From Brevundimonas denitrificans (GTDB lineage: Bacteria > Pseudomonadota > Alphaproteobacteria > Caulobacterales > Caulobacteraceae), in assembly GCF_030160755.1 (NCBI RefSeq), contig NZ_BSOY01000016.1, forward strand, positions 1-42,335: a stretch of DNA of 42,335 bases, given 5' to 3'. Made by a program: the position numbers and the translations under genes. Shown here one piece after another: positions 1-9,112 of the stretch. The stretch's first letter is position 1. Each line of letters begins with the position of its first letter. Under the pieces are notes generated by a model. That model made no database searches. It was not told the DNA's origin and saw nothing but the letters and a program-made list of their open reading frames with translations.

Positions 1-1
1 G

Positions 2-367
2 GCCTTCGGACGGCGGACGGGTCGGGCGGCGGCGTCGGAGACATCAGGCTCCGGCGCGGCCCTGAAGGCGCCTGTGGCGCCGGACCTGGCGCCCGAGGCG
101 CTCCAGACCCTGCGCGAATCCATGAGCGAGGGCGCGGGCGTGGTGCGTGACGCCGCCGGCCTGACCGGCACGCTGGCCGTTATCGCCCGGCTGGAGACCG
201 CGACGCCCGGCGCTCTTCCGTTGGAGGCGGCCCGGCTCATCGCGGAAGCGGCGCTGGCGCGGCGCGAAAGCCGGGGCGGACACTATCGCTCGGACTATCC
301 GGAGACCGCGGCCGTCGCCGACCATACCCACGTCCGCGCCGGCCCCGCCCTGGTCGCCGCGGCCTGA
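2..367 (+). CDS. nadB: L-aspartate oxidase, C-terminal part (5' end outside window)
   Basis: This is the last ~121 codons of a reading frame that is already open at the left edge of the window. It matches the C-terminal helical domain of L-aspartate oxidase, the FAD enzyme that turns L-aspartate into iminoaspartate for quinolinate and NAD synthesis. Seen: a helix with LRESMSEGAGVVRDAAGL, then AEAALARRESRGGHYRSDYP, the conserved RESRG-H-R-DYP arginine-rich stretch of NadB/SdhA-type flavoproteins. The FAD-binding part lies upstream and cannot be checked. The gene ends 11 bases before nadC, which fits a nad operon. A GTG at 74 could be taken as a start, but the frame and the family length show this is an internal codon. 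Confidence 0.9.
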   Translation, partial: AFGRRTGRAAASETSGSGAALKAPVAPDLAPEALQTLRESMSEGAGVVRDAAGLTGTLAVIARLETATPGALPLEAARLIAEAALARRESRGGHYRSDYPETAAVADHTHVRAGPALVAAA

Positions 368-378
368 ACGAGCGCTCG

Positions 379-1230
379 ATGATCCGATCCCTCCCTGACA
401 TTCTTGTCGAACCCGTCGTGCGCATGGCGCTGGCCGAGGACCTCGGCCGGGCCGGTGATGTGACGGCGCAGGCCTGTATCCCCGAGGGCGCCCGGATGCG
501 GGCCGTGTTCGCGGCGCGCAAGGCGGGAACGCTGGCGGGCATCGACTGCGTGCGCCTCGCCGTGCTGGCGATGGACCCCGGGGCGTCGATCGAGCTGAAG
601 CGGCGCGACGGCGCCGCCTTCGAGGCCGGCGCGGTGCTGGCCGAGGTCGAGGCGGATGCGCGGGCGTTTCTGGCCGCCGAGCGGACGGCGCTGAACCTGC
701 TCGGACGGCTGTGCGGCATCGCCACCCTGACGCGGACCTATGTCGAGGCGGTCGGGGGTACGAAGGCGCGGATCGCCGACACGCGCAAGACCACGCCCGG
801 CCTGCGCGCGCTGGAGAAGCATGCGGTGCTGTGCGGCGGCGGGGTCAACCACCGTTTCGGTCTGGATGACGCCATCCTGATCAAGGACAATCATGTCGCC
901 GTCTGCGGCGGCGTGGGCGAGGCCGTCCGCCGGGCGCGCGCCGCCGTCGGCCATCTGATGAAGGTCGAGGTCGAGGTCGACGGGCTGGATCAGCTCGACG
1001 AGGCCCTGGCCGCCGGGCCTGACGTGATCATGCTGGACAATTTCACCCTGCCGATGCTGCGCGAGGCGGTGACCCGTACGGCCGGACGGACCTCGCTGGA
1101 GGCCTCGGGCGGGGTCAGTCTGCAGACGGTGCGCGCGATCGCGGAGACGGGCGTGGATGTGATCTCGGTCGGGGCCCTGACCCATTCCGCGCCGGCGCTG
1201 GATGTCGGTCTGGACGTCGCGCCCGGCTGA
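379..1230 (+). CDS. nadC: Nicotinate-nucleotide pyrophosphorylase (quinolinate phosphoribosyltransferase)
   Basis: NadC joins quinolinate and PRPP to give nicotinate mononucleotide, CO2 and pyrophosphate, the step of de novo NAD synthesis after NadB/NadA. The protein has 283 residues, a normal length. Seen: N-terminal domain with EDLGRAGDVT (20-29), the helix ERTALNLLGRLCGIAT (101-116), the active-site stretch DTRKTTPGLR (134-143), and GGGVNHRFGLDDAILIKDNH (153-172), all family signatures. KVEVEVDGLDQL and DVIMLDNF follow, as expected for the alpha/beta barrel, with EASGGVSL near the end. It starts with ATG 11 bases after nadB and is probably co-transcribed with it. The Shine-Dalgarno signal is weak, which suits translational coupling. 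Confidence 0.97.
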   Translation: MIRSLPDILVEPVVRMALAEDLGRAGDVTAQACIPEGARMRAVFAARKAGTLAGIDCVRLAVLAMDPGASIELKRRDGAAFEAGAVLAEVEADARAFLAAERTALNLLGRLCGIATLTRTYVEAVGGTKARIADTRKTTPGLRALEKHAVLCGGGVNHRFGLDDAILIKDNHVAVCGGVGEAVRRARAAVGHLMKVEVEVDGLDQLDEALAAGPDVIMLDNFTLPMLREAVTRTAGRTSLEASGGVSLQTVRAIAETGVDVISVGALTHSAPALDVGLDVAPG

Positions 1231-1297
1231 CCCGCAAACGCCGTTCGGGAACAGCCCCGGGGTCGGGCGGGTTTAAGGGTCGCAGAAGGAGACTCCG

Positions 1298-1513
1298 ATG
1301 ACCCACGCCCCCCGCATCCCGAAGGAACAGCGCAGCTACGCCGACAAGGGCGTTCAGGCGGTCGAGGACGCCGCCGACAGCGACCGGCGCGATCTTGAGA
1401 CCGAAATCCAGACCGGCCAGCCGGGCGACTCGGACGTCAATCTCGACACCCAGGGCAGGTTCGGCAATCTGAAGCAGAATCTGACGAACCAGTGGAAGGT
1501 TCAGAACCGCTGA
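1298..1513 (+). CDS. Small acidic hydrophilic protein, unknown
   Basis: A 71-residue protein that I do not recognise as a named family. It is hydrophilic, with no signal peptide or membrane segment: an N-terminal basic stretch (RIPKEQRSYADKG), a central acidic part (VEDAADSDRRDLETEIQTG), and a C-terminal part rich in Asn/Gln (GRFGNLKQNLTNQWKVQNR). A strong ribosome binding site (AAGGAG at about 1287-1292) lies 5-6 bases before the ATG, supporting a real gene. The composition resembles small stress- or DNA-associated proteins of Caulobacterales, but that is only an impression. It lies 67 bases after nadC on the same strand and convergent with the wall hydrolase gene. Confidence 0.75.
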   Translation: MTHAPRIPKEQRSYADKGVQAVEDAADSDRRDLETEIQTGQPGDSDVNLDTQGRFGNLKQNLTNQWKVQNR

Positions 1514-1543
1514 TGCGGCCCGCGGCCGCCTTGACCGGCTGAA

Positions 1544-2632
1544 TCAGGCGGTGGGGGCGGTCTGGACCGGCGCATCGGCCGTCGAGATCGGCGTGGTCGT
1601 CACGGCGGCCGGAGCGGAGGCCGGCGCCGCCGGGGCCGAAGCGTCGGCGTCCGCGCCGCGTTCCTGGGCGATCAGCATATTGTAGGCGACCGCGCCCGCT
1701 TCGCGCACCGGACCCGTGGGGTCGAGGCTGGCCTGGATCAGGCGCGGGCCGTCCACAGCGCTCGACGGACGGGCGGCGTAGGAAAAGGCTTCGCGCGAAC
1801 CGGAGCGGCCGCCGAAGCGGTAGAACAGATGGTCGCCGACCTGGCCGACCCGCACCAGCGAATTGCGCCAGCCGGGGGAGACGCCGGTGGTGTGGAAATG
1901 GGTGGCGTTGCCGACATCGGCGTAAACCGCCCCGGACAGGGCGGCCGAGGCCACTTCGCGGGCCCGGTTCCAGGCCGCCTGGTTGACCCGCCCGCGCATC
2001 GAACCATCGCAGGTGAAGCTGAACTGGCAGCCCGTCCGGCGACCCGCGCCCTGGAAGACCACGCCGCAGACGCTGTTGGGGAAGGCGCCATGGCGGACGC
2101 GGTTCAGCACGACCTGGGCCACGGCGCGCATGCCGTCGCGGCCTTCGCCGCGGGCTTCGTAATAGGCGGCCTGGGTCAGGCAATCGAGATCGCGCGAGGC
2201 GTCGAGCGCGCTGCCGAGGCGGAAGGGCAGGGCCGCAACCGGGCCGGTCAGGCTGACCCGGCGCAGGCCGGCGTCCGCGGGTTGGCCGCGCAGTTGTTCG
2301 AGACGGGCGGTCAGGAGCTCGGCCTGACGGTCGCGCTGGGCGCCGCCGGCGACGGTATAGGGATCATGCCGGCGCGCGATGGTCAGGGCGCTTTCGTCGA
2401 GGCCGCCGGCGGCCGCCGCAAGTGCTTCCTCGGTGAAGCCCGCCGCGGTCGCGCCCTCGATGCGTTCCGCCTGGGCCCGCACGGTCGTGGCCTTGGCCGC
2501 CGTGCCCCCCAGATAGGCGCAGCCGATCGCCAGTCCCACCAATGCGCCGAACGCCGCCGCCGCCGATCCGGGCCGAATCCGGGCCGCACGATCAACAGGG
2601 GGGTTCACACGCGTGTGCGGGGCTTTCGGCAA
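1544..2632 (-). CDS. SleB-like cell wall hydrolase (Hydrolase_2 family), membrane-anchored
   Basis: A 362-residue protein with one N-terminal membrane segment (about 19-42) and a SleB/CwlJ-type hydrolase domain in the middle. Members of this family are predicted to cut peptidoglycan glycan strands. Seen: LTQAAYYEARGEGRDGMRAV with the catalytic-type Glu in YYEAR, AQVVLNRVRHGAFPNSVCGV, CQFSFTCDG, and a later NATHFHTTGVSPGW. A low-complexity Ala/Pro/Thr tail follows. The start is taken as TTG because AGGA lies about 8 bases upstream. An internal GTG eight codons later has no ribosome binding site. A clear paralogue lies about 5 kb away on the other strand. The substrate and the role in division or envelope upkeep are inferred. 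Confidence 0.9.
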   Translation of the reverse strand: MPKAPHTRVNPPVDRAARIRPGSAAAAFGALVGLAIGCAYLGGTAAKATTVRAQAERIEGATAAGFTEEALAAAAGGLDESALTIARRHDPYTVAGGAQRDRQAELLTARLEQLRGQPADAGLRRVSLTGPVAALPFRLGSALDASRDLDCLTQAAYYEARGEGRDGMRAVAQVVLNRVRHGAFPNSVCGVVFQGAGRRTGCQFSFTCDGSMRGRVNQAAWNRAREVASAALSGAVYADVGNATHFHTTGVSPGWRNSLVRVGQVGDHLFYRFGGRSGSREAFSYAARPSSAVDGPRLIQASLDPTGPVREAGAVAYNMLIAQERGADADASAPAAPASAPAAVTTTPISTADAPVQTAPTA

Positions 2633-3096
2633 GGGCTCAGTCCTGTTCGGCAGGGCGCAATGCCGCCCCCGGGTAGTCTCGCAACCGGGCGACCCGCTCC
2701 AATCCCTGGAGATCGGCGTCGCGATCCGCTTGCGGTAAATCGACGGTCAGCGAACGGGCTGAACATCGAGGACGCGCCTTAAGCCAGCCGTTTGTGGCGC
2801 CAATGTGGTTGATTCGCAAGATTGTTGTGCGACGCAACATCGCGGGACGACTTCTGTGTATCCGGCAGTTAACGCCTTATGGGCGCACCATTGTCGGTCT
2901 GAGTGAAAGCCGCTGATACTGTATTTACCAACACAACCAGAACACGGATTCAGTGTCCCCGTTGGCGCGCCGGATTGAAGGCGGCGAGGTCTATTGTCTT
3001 CGGACCGTGTCCGGGAGGGTCGTCGACTTGGGCGCCGATGCCGGAACCGGCGCCGGCGAGCGGCGTTCAAGCTCCGCCATTGGAAGGATCCCCCCC
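2633..3096. other. Intergenic region between divergent genes; no gene seen
   Basis: About 460 bases between the minus-strand wall hydrolase and the plus-strand lipoprotein. I see no convincing gene: the short open frames lack ribosome binding sites and recognisable protein. From about 2790 to 2950 the DNA is clearly less GC-rich than its surroundings, as expected for promoters of the two divergent genes. I cannot name a specific promoter with confidence. Confidence 0.5.
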
Positions 3097-3282
3097 ATGA
3101 AACGCACCGTCATCACCCTTGTCCTCGCCGTCGCCGCCGTTTCGGTCGCGGCGTGCGGCCAGACCATTGAGCAACGCGCCGCAACCGGCGCCATCGCGGG
3201 CGCCGTCGTCGCCGGACCGGTGGGCGCCGCCGTGGGCGGCGCGGCGGGCGCGGCGGTCGGCCAGGCCGAGAAGCCGAACTGA
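3097..3282 (+). CDS. Small lipoprotein with a glycine-zipper segment
   Basis: A 61-residue protein. Residues 1-19 form a lipoprotein signal peptide ending in the lipobox V17-A18-A19-C20, so it should be lipidated and tethered to a membrane. After a short stretch (GQTIEQRAATG) comes a Gly/Ala/Val-rich helix with GxxxG-like spacing (AIAGAVVAGPVGAAVGGAAG), the glycine-zipper pattern of small outer-membrane lipoproteins such as the osmotically inducible type. The start is the ATG preceded by GGAAGG about 10 bases upstream. The frame stays open 48 codons further up, but that part does not look like protein and would destroy the signal peptide. Function unknown; an envelope-stress or structural role is a guess. 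Confidence 0.85.
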   Translation: MKRTVITLVLAVAAVSVAACGQTIEQRAATGAIAGAVVAGPVGAAVGGAAGAAVGQAEKPN

Positions 3283-3441
3283 CACAGTCGGGCGTCGAGT
3301 GAGCGGGGCGGCGGCCATCGTCGCCTCGCGATCTTGATTTTCGCGCCCATATAGGGTTAGCGACGCGCCGGGCTGCGCTGCAAATCGCCCGGCCGCGTTC
3401 CAGCGCATCCATAAACGATCAAGGACATCGACACCCTCCGC

Positions 3442-3804
3442 ATGAGAGATCTGAAACAGACCGGCTTCACGGACCGACTTTCGACCCAGCAGGAGGCCAA
3501 GAAGGCTCTGCTCGCCCGGTTCAAGCCCAAGGCCGCCGCCCCCGATCCCGAATTCGACAAGCTGGCCGCCAAACGCGCCGCCGAGAAGGAGGCGCTGCGC
3601 CAGCAGCACGAACTGGCCAAGGCGGAAGCCCGCCGGGAAAAGGCGGAGAAGGAAGCCGCGCGCATGGCGGCCGACCTTGAGGCCCAGGAAGCCGTTGAGG
3701 CCGAGAAGCGGGCCGCCCGCAAGGAGCGCAAGGCTCTCACCAAGGAAGAACAGAAGGCCGCCCGCGACGCGCGCTATGCGGCCCGCAAGGCGCGCACGCG
3801 CTGA
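3442..3804 (+). CDS. DUF6481-type charged coiled-coil protein
   Basis: A 120-residue, very basic and Ala/Glu/Lys/Arg-rich protein. The first ~30 residues (MRDLKQTGFTDRLSTQQEAK, then KALLARFKPK) resemble the start of the DUF6481 family found in alphaproteobacteria. The rest is one long charged helix, likely a coiled coil (KEALRQQHELAKAEARREKA and onward), ending in a basic tail. There is no signal peptide or membrane segment. Function is not known for the family. The ribosome binding site is weak. Low-complexity composition means the family match is moderate, but coding is likely because the frame is clean and conserved in character. It is convergent with the hybrid kinase gene, with a hairpin between them. 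Confidence 0.7.
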   Translation: MRDLKQTGFTDRLSTQQEAKKALLARFKPKAAAPDPEFDKLAAKRAAEKEALRQQHELAKAEARREKAEKEAARMAADLEAQEAVEAEKRAARKERKALTKEEQKAARDARYAARKARTR

Positions 3805-3814
3805 TTTTCCTGCC

Positions 3815-3834
3815 GGTCGGCCGAAAGGCCGGCC
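3815..3834. terminator. GAAA-loop hairpin between convergent genes
   Basis: An 8-base-pair stem (GGTCGGCC / GGCCGGCC, one G-U pair) closed by a GAAA tetraloop sits in the 39-base gap between the convergent DUF6481 and hybrid kinase genes. No T-run follows on either strand, so it is at best a weak or bidirectional terminator, or an RNA 3'-end stabiliser. Confidence 0.4.
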
Positions 3835-3843
3835 GACATCGCT

Positions 3844-6800
3844 TCAGGTGAGCTCGCCCAGGATACGGGCCAGTTGCTCGCCGGAGTAGGGCTTGCGCAG
3901 GAACGGCCAGGGCGCGTCGGCCAGGGCCGCATCCACATCCTCGCCGGCATAGCCTGAAGTCAGCACCACCCGCATGTCGGGGTAGTCGCGTCCGCATGCC
4001 CGCGCCAGTTCGATGCCGGTCATGCCGCCGGGCATCACCACATCACTCAGCATCATGTCGAACTTTTCGCGCTTCAGCAGGTCCAGCGCCTGGGGCGCGG
4101 TCTCGACGGCGCGCACCTCCAGCCCCAGACTCTCCAGCAGCTCCAGCGCCACGACGGCGACGCTGACGTCGTCCTCGACCAGCAGCAGGCGGCGGCCGGC
4201 GGCCATCGGCCGGGCCGCTTCCGGCCCGACGTCGGCGGCGATGCCGGACGATTCATCCTGCGGCGGCAGGAACAGTTTGATCTCGGTTCCGCGGCCGACC
4301 GTGGAGGAGATCTGGGCGGCGCCGCCGCTCTGGCGGGCGAAGCCATAGACCTGGCTCAGCCCCAGCCCCGTTCCCTTGCCCACGGCCTTGGTGGTGAAGA
4401 AGGGCTCGAACACGCGCGCGATCACCTCGGGGGGCATGCCCGCGCCGTTATCGGCGACGGTGACGCAGACATAGTCGCCGGCCGCGAGGTCAGGGACCTC
4501 CCCCGGCTCGACGGTGCAGGACTCGGTCTGGACTGTGATCCGGCCCTTGTCGCCGACCGCGTCGCGGGCGTTGACGACCAGGTTCAGCAGGGCGGCTTCG
4601 AACTGTGAGGGATCGACGTTGACCCGCGCGCCGCCGCGCCGGAGCTTGAGCCTGAACTCCACGGCCTCGCCCACAGCCCGGCGCAGCAGGGGCTCGCTCT
4701 CCCGAATCTGGACGTTGAGATCGACGGCCTCGGGGCGCAGGGCCTGGCGTCGCGAGAAGGCCAGCAACTGGTGGGTCAGACCCTCGCCGCGCCGCGCCGC
4801 CGCCAGCGCAGCCTCGCCCAGCTTCTGACGTTTGGCGGCGTCATTGGGCGAGCGCAGCATGATGTCCAGCGCGCCGATCACCACCGTCAGCAGATTGTTG
4901 AAGTCGTGCGCCACGCCGCCGGTCAGACGGCCGACGGCCTCCATCCGCTGCGCGTGCATCAGATCCGCCTCGGCCTTGGCCTTTTCCGCCAGCGCCTCGC
5001 CGACCCGTTCCTCAAGCAGTTCGTTGATCCGCTTCAGGTCCTCTTCGGCGCGCTTGGCTTCGGTGACGTCGATGTTGGCGCCGACATAACCCTGGAACGT
5101 GCCCGAGCCGTCGAAGCGCGGAAGGCCTTCGCACCTCAGCCAGCGCTCGCCCAGGACCGGATGGCGGATCCGGATCAGGCTTTCGAACCGGTCGGGCCGC
5201 TCGAAGGCGCTGTCGAAGGCGCTGGTGAAGGCCTCCGCGTCGTCGGGGTGAATCAACCGCCGCCAGCCTTCGGCGATCTGGTCTTCGGTCTCAACGCCGA
5301 AGAAGGTGCGGTAGCGACGGTTGGCGAAGCTCGGCCGGCCCTCGGCGTCCAGCATCCAGATCAGGGCCGGGGCGCTGTCGGCCACGGTGCGGAACCGCGT
5401 CTCGGATTCCAGCAACCGGGACTGGGCCTCGCGAATGTCGGTCACGTCGAAGGCCACGCCGACGAAGCCGATCACCTCATTGTCGCCGCCCAGTCGGGGA
5501 CGGGAGAAGGATTTGAGCCAGCGGTATTCGCCGTCGTGGCGCAGGTAGCGGGCTTCCATCGAGAAGGGTTGACCCGAGGCCTCGCCGGCCAGCGACTCGG
5601 CAAGCACCCGCTCGTGATCCTCCGGATGGATGACCGCGCGCCAGTCGGCCAGCCGGGCCTCTTCATAGGTTCCGCCGTTGTAGGCGACATAGGCCTGGTT
5701 GACGAAGGCGCGGGTGCGGTCCTGCTGGGTCACCCAGATCAGCACCGGCGCGGTGTCGGCGATGGCGCGGAAGCGTTCCTCGCTCTCGCGCACCTCGGCT
5801 TCGGCGCGGGTGCGTTCGATCTCGGTCCAGGTGCGCAGGGCCACGTCCTGGAGCAGGGCGGTCTCCGCTCCGGTCCATGCGCGGACCGTCGAGTGGTGGG
5901 CGTAGAGGAAGGCGCGCAGGCTGCCGCTCCGGATCACCGGCGCCCGCATCAGGGCCCGGGTTTCCAGCCGTTTGAAGACCTCCAGCGCGTCGCGGGTGCG
6001 CGGGTCTTGCTGGACGTCGGCTATCTGGATCAGGCGACCCTCAGCCAGGTCGGCGATCAGGTCCGCGCCGAGGTCCTCAAGGCTGAATTCGCCCTGGGCG
6101 CTGATCACGCCCGCGGTCCAGTCGCGGGTCATGGAGACGACACCGCGTTCCTGATCGACTTCGCCGTAGCCGACGCGGTCCGCGCCGAGCTCGACCCCCA
6201 GGGCCCGCTCGACCTCGAGGATGACGTCTTCAGGAGAGGTCAGGTCGCGCAGCCGGTCCGCCAGGGCCAGCAGGAAGGTCTGCCGCCGTTCCTGACGCTC
6301 GAGGGCGTCGAGCGCTTCCCGGGTCTCGGTGGTGTCGAACGACATGCCGACATAGCCGAGGAAGACGCCGTCGCCGGCGAAACGCGGGTTGACCGATATC
6401 CGCATCCAGCGCCAGGCGCCGTCGGCGCGCTGGAACCGCGCCTCGAACCCGTAGGGCAGGCGCTGGGGGCGGGCCGCCGCCATGGCGGCTTCAACGCCCG
6501 CCCGGTCGTCGGGATGGATGGCCGCCTTCCACACGTCGCCAAGGATGCGATCGGCGGGCTGGCCGTAGAATTCGACGAGGGCCGCATTGACGAATTCGAC
6601 CTTGGCCTCGGCGTTGGTCATCCAGACGGGCGAGGGGGCCGTGTCTGCCATCAGGCGGAAGCGGGACTCGCTCTCACGCAACGCCGCCTCGGCGGCGCGG
6701 GCCTCCGTCACATCGACATTGACGCCGATCATGCCGCCATAGGCGCCGTCGGGTTCGATCCGCGGATGGGCGTCGGTATGAAGCACGCGCCACTGACCGT

Positions 6801-7500
6801 CGTGGCGACGATACCGGCCCTCGATTTCGAACGGGACCTGGCGCTGACCGGCGTCGGCCGTCGCCGCAAGCACCCGCTCGGCGTCTTCGGGGTGGATCGT
6901 GGCGACGAAGTCGAAACCCTCAAGTGATTCAGGGGCGTTCCAGAACTCCCGCTGGGCGGCGTTGAGGTGCACGCATTTTCCGGTCGCGTCGCTCATCCAC
7001 AGCATCACCGGGGCGTGCTCGCTGATGAGGCGCAACTGGTGTTCGCGATCGTCGATGCGGGCGTGGGAGCTGCGCAGGGCGTCGAGCGAGGCGTCGAGCG
7101 CGCGAACCATGTCCCGGAGCGCCGAGGCGACGGCGGTGACGAACAGGCCGACGATGATGAAGTTGACCGTGGCCACCAGGCCGAGACGGTCCGCCATCCC
7201 GGCCCCGACGGCGCCGAAACCGACAACCAGCCAGCCGCCGAACAGGCAGGCGGCCGTGGCCGTCGCCCCGGCCAGCCGGCCAGCGGCCAGCGAGGCGATG
7301 ATCACCGCCGGCAGCAGGATCATGAAGCCGGTGACATTGCCGTAGAAGCCGCTCAGCGCGCCGCGGACGAGAAGGGCCGCAGCCGCGGCGCCCACGCCGG
7401 TCAGGACCGAAATCCACCACGGCCGCGTCTTCACCCGCGCCAGCCGGGTTACGGCGGCGCCAATGCTGAACAGCCGAACGAAATCCCCCAACGCGCTCAT
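3844..7500 (-). CDS. Membrane-bound hybrid histidine kinase (4 PAS + GAF + HisKA + ATPase + receiver)
   Basis: A 1218-residue hybrid sensor kinase. Order: a DUF4118-like N-terminus with about four membrane helices (29-128); PAS 1 (from about 155, EHAPVMLWMSDATGK); PAS 2 (from about 281, DTAPSPVWMTNAEAK); GAF (about 415-560); PAS 3 (DTAPVLIWVTQQDR); PAS 4 (DSAPALIWMLDAEGR); HisKA with phospho-acceptor H865 in GGVAHDFNNLL; ATPase with N box (NLVVNARDAV), G1 (VADNGAGMP), F box (FEPFFTTK) and G2 (GKGTGLGLS); C-terminal receiver with D1153 (LSDVVMPG) and K1203 (FLRKPYS). Each PAS ends in a PAC-like GxxVDVTE motif. Start choice: the frame runs 240 codons further, but that part would overlap the divergent hydrolase gene and does not look like protein. 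The ATG at 7500 leads into a normal membrane domain. Signal and partner are unknown. Confidence 0.93.
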   Translation of the reverse strand: MSALGDFVRLFSIGAAVTRLARVKTRPWWISVLTGVGAAAAALLVRGALSGFYGNVTGFMILLPAVIIASLAAGRLAGATATAACLFGGWLVVGFGAVGAGMADRLGLVATVNFIIVGLFVTAVASALRDMVRALDASLDALRSSHARIDDREHQLRLISEHAPVMLWMSDATGKCVHLNAAQREFWNAPESLEGFDFVATIHPEDAERVLAATADAGQRQVPFEIEGRYRRHDGQWRVLHTDAHPRIEPDGAYGGMIGVNVDVTEARAAEAALRESESRFRLMADTAPSPVWMTNAEAKVEFVNAALVEFYGQPADRILGDVWKAAIHPDDRAGVEAAMAAARPQRLPYGFEARFQRADGAWRWMRISVNPRFAGDGVFLGYVGMSFDTTETREALDALERQERRQTFLLALADRLRDLTSPEDVILEVERALGVELGADRVGYGEVDQERGVVSMTRDWTAGVISAQGEFSLEDLGADLIADLAEGRLIQIADVQQDPRTRDALEVFKRLETRALMRAPVIRSGSLRAFLYAHHSTVRAWTGAETALLQDVALRTWTEIERTRAEAEVRESEERFRAIADTAPVLIWVTQQDRTRAFVNQAYVAYNGGTYEEARLADWRAVIHPEDHERVLAESLAGEASGQPFSMEARYLRHDGEYRWLKSFSRPRLGGDNEVIGFVGVAFDVTDIREAQSRLLESETRFRTVADSAPALIWMLDAEGRPSFANRRYRTFFGVETEDQIAEGWRRLIHPDDAEAFTSAFDSAFERPDRFESLIRIRHPVLGERWLRCEGLPRFDGSGTFQGYVGANIDVTEAKRAEEDLKRINELLEERVGEALAEKAKAEADLMHAQRMEAVGRLTGGVAHDFNNLLTVVIGALDIMLRSPNDAAKRQKLGEAALAAARRGEGLTHQLLAFSRRQALRPEAVDLNVQIRESEPLLRRAVGEAVEFRLKLRRGGARVNVDPSQFEAALLNLVVNARDAVGDKGRITVQTESCTVEPGEVPDLAAGDYVCVTVADNGAGMPPEVIARVFEPFFTTKAVGKGTGLGLSQVYGFARQSGGAAQISSTVGRGTEIKLFLPPQDESSGIAADVGPEAARPMAAGRRLLLVEDDVSVAVVALELLESLGLEVRAVETAPQALDLLKREKFDMMLSDVVMPGGMTGIELARACGRDYPDMRVVLTSGYAGEDVDAALADAPWPFLRKPYSGEQLARILGELT

Positions 7501-7789
7501 AGACCCCCACTCGCGCGCACGCGACTTCAACGGAACGTATTGGATCGGCTTGAGTTCCCGCAAGCATGGCGATTGCGCGAGGCCTCGCCGATGAATTCCG
7601 CCGCCGGGCGCGAAAGCGCCGGACGGGCGGGGTCTTTCACACCGGGAAAACGTTGTGACTTGACCGAACCGGAGTTTTCCGCCTGAAAAGCGCCCCGCTT
7701 GGCGCGCAATCTGCACGATCGTCGGGCAATGTCCCGGCTTGGGAGCTGAATATTTGGCCAGGATCGACTGGACCGCGAAGCTGAAGAGG

Positions 7790-8944
7790 ATGCGTCGGCT
7801 GCTGGCCGCCGCGCCCGTGGTTCTGGCCGCCTTCGGCGTGGCCATGGCCGCCAGCTCGACGCCGCGTCCCGAGATCGACCGTCGCGCCGAGACCGTCCGC
7901 AGCCTGACCGGCGGCGACCTCAGCGCCCGCGGGTTCGCCGCCATCACCGGCCGGATGGACCCGTCGCAGCTGGCCATCGCCCTGCGCCATGATCCCGGCG
8001 AGCGCCGCGCGGCCCTGTATGGCCTGACGCCGGGCTGGGAGAGCCTGACCCTCGCAGGCCGGCCGACGCTGGACTTCGGCGCCACGGGCCTGGACGCGAT
8101 GAAGCTGAACGCCGCGACGCCGGACGCCTCCCAGTTTCTGCGGGTCGCCGCGCCCTTCGTGTTCAAGCCCGCCACGGCCGAGGACCGCCGCCGGGCCCTG
8201 CGGTGCCTGACCCAGGGCATCTATTACGAGGCCGCGCTGGAGCCGACCGAGGGCCAGGAGGCCGTGGCCCAGGTCATCCTGAACCGGGTGCGCGACCCCA
8301 ACTACGCCAACAGCATCTGCGGCGTGGTGTTCGAGGGCGCCGAGCGCACCACCGGCTGCCAGTTCAGCTTCACCTGCGACGGCGCGCTGTCGCAGGCGCC
8401 GGTCGCCTGGGCCTGGAACCGCGCCAAACTGGTCGCCGAACGGGCGCTGGCGGGCCATGTCTCGGCCCGCGTCGGCACCGCGACCCACTATCACGCCGAC
8501 TATGTCCACCCGTGGTGGGCGCCGACGCTGAACAAGCTGACCCAGATCGGGGCGCACATCTTCTATCGCTGGAAGGGCGCCTACGGAGAGCCGGCGGCTT
8601 TCCGGCAGCGCTACGCCGGACGGGAGCCGCTGATCGACGAGGGGCGCTTCTCGCGTCCGCGCATCCAGATCGCTTCGGCGACCGAGGCCGAACTGGCCCT
8701 CGGCGAGGCCGCCGCCAACGGCGAGAGCCTCATGCGGACGGTCGAGATCGACGGGCAGACGCGCGTCGTCGGGGTCGCCTCCCTGGGCGGCCGACGCCAG
8801 GCTTCCGCCGCCGAGATCGCCGCCATCAACCAGCGTCTGGCCGCCTTCGAGACCCCCACGCCCGCGCCGGACGAGCCCATCCGCACGGCCCCGCCGGGGG
8901 TTACGGTCATGGATGTCGAGGAAGTGGGCCGCCCTGCGTCCTGA
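7790..8944 (+). CDS. SleB-like cell wall hydrolase (Hydrolase_2 family), second copy
   Basis: A 384-residue paralogue of the hydrolase at 1544-2632. Residues 1-20 (MRRLLAAAPVVLAAFGVAMA) are a signal peptide or anchor. The hydrolase domain contains LTQGIYYEAALEPTEGQEAV with the YYEA glutamate, AQVILNRVRDPNYANSICGV, CQFSFTCDG and TATHYHADYVHPWW. Both paralogues share the block ending in FSFTCDG and the xATHxH motif but differ outside. A long C-terminal extension with unknown role follows. The start is the ATG with AGAGG immediately upstream, although spacing is tight. In-frame TTG codons at 7739 and 7754 are alternatives that would lengthen the N-terminus by up to 17 residues. Predicted to act on peptidoglycan; the exact bond cut is not shown by sequence. 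Confidence 0.9.
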   Translation: MRRLLAAAPVVLAAFGVAMAASSTPRPEIDRRAETVRSLTGGDLSARGFAAITGRMDPSQLAIALRHDPGERRAALYGLTPGWESLTLAGRPTLDFGATGLDAMKLNAATPDASQFLRVAAPFVFKPATAEDRRRALRCLTQGIYYEAALEPTEGQEAVAQVILNRVRDPNYANSICGVVFEGAERTTGCQFSFTCDGALSQAPVAWAWNRAKLVAERALAGHVSARVGTATHYHADYVHPWWAPTLNKLTQIGAHIFYRWKGAYGEPAAFRQRYAGREPLIDEGRFSRPRIQIASATEAELALGEAAANGESLMRTVEIDGQTRVVGVASLGGRRQASAAEIAAINQRLAAFETPTPAPDEPIRTAPPGVTVMDVEEVGRPAS

Positions 8945-9112
8945 TTCCGCACACGGTGGAACCGAACGCCGGTTTGCGCATTCAGGCCCGGCGCGGGGAA
9001 CAATCCAGAATTCGAGCCGGACAACTGACCGGCTTTCGGGCCGTTTCGAGCGGCGTGGCTCTGGACCCCTGACCGAACTCTTCAGCGCATCGGCGCTTCC
9101 GGAAGGAGCCGT

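Noticed and set aside
4771-6927. Long open frame antisense to the hybrid kinase
   Set aside because: In GC-rich DNA long shadow frames arise opposite real genes. This one has no recognisable domain, while the other strand has a full kinase.
7501-8220. N-terminal extension of the hybrid kinase
   Set aside because: It overlaps the divergent wall hydrolase and has no protein features; the ATG at 7500 leads directly into a membrane domain.
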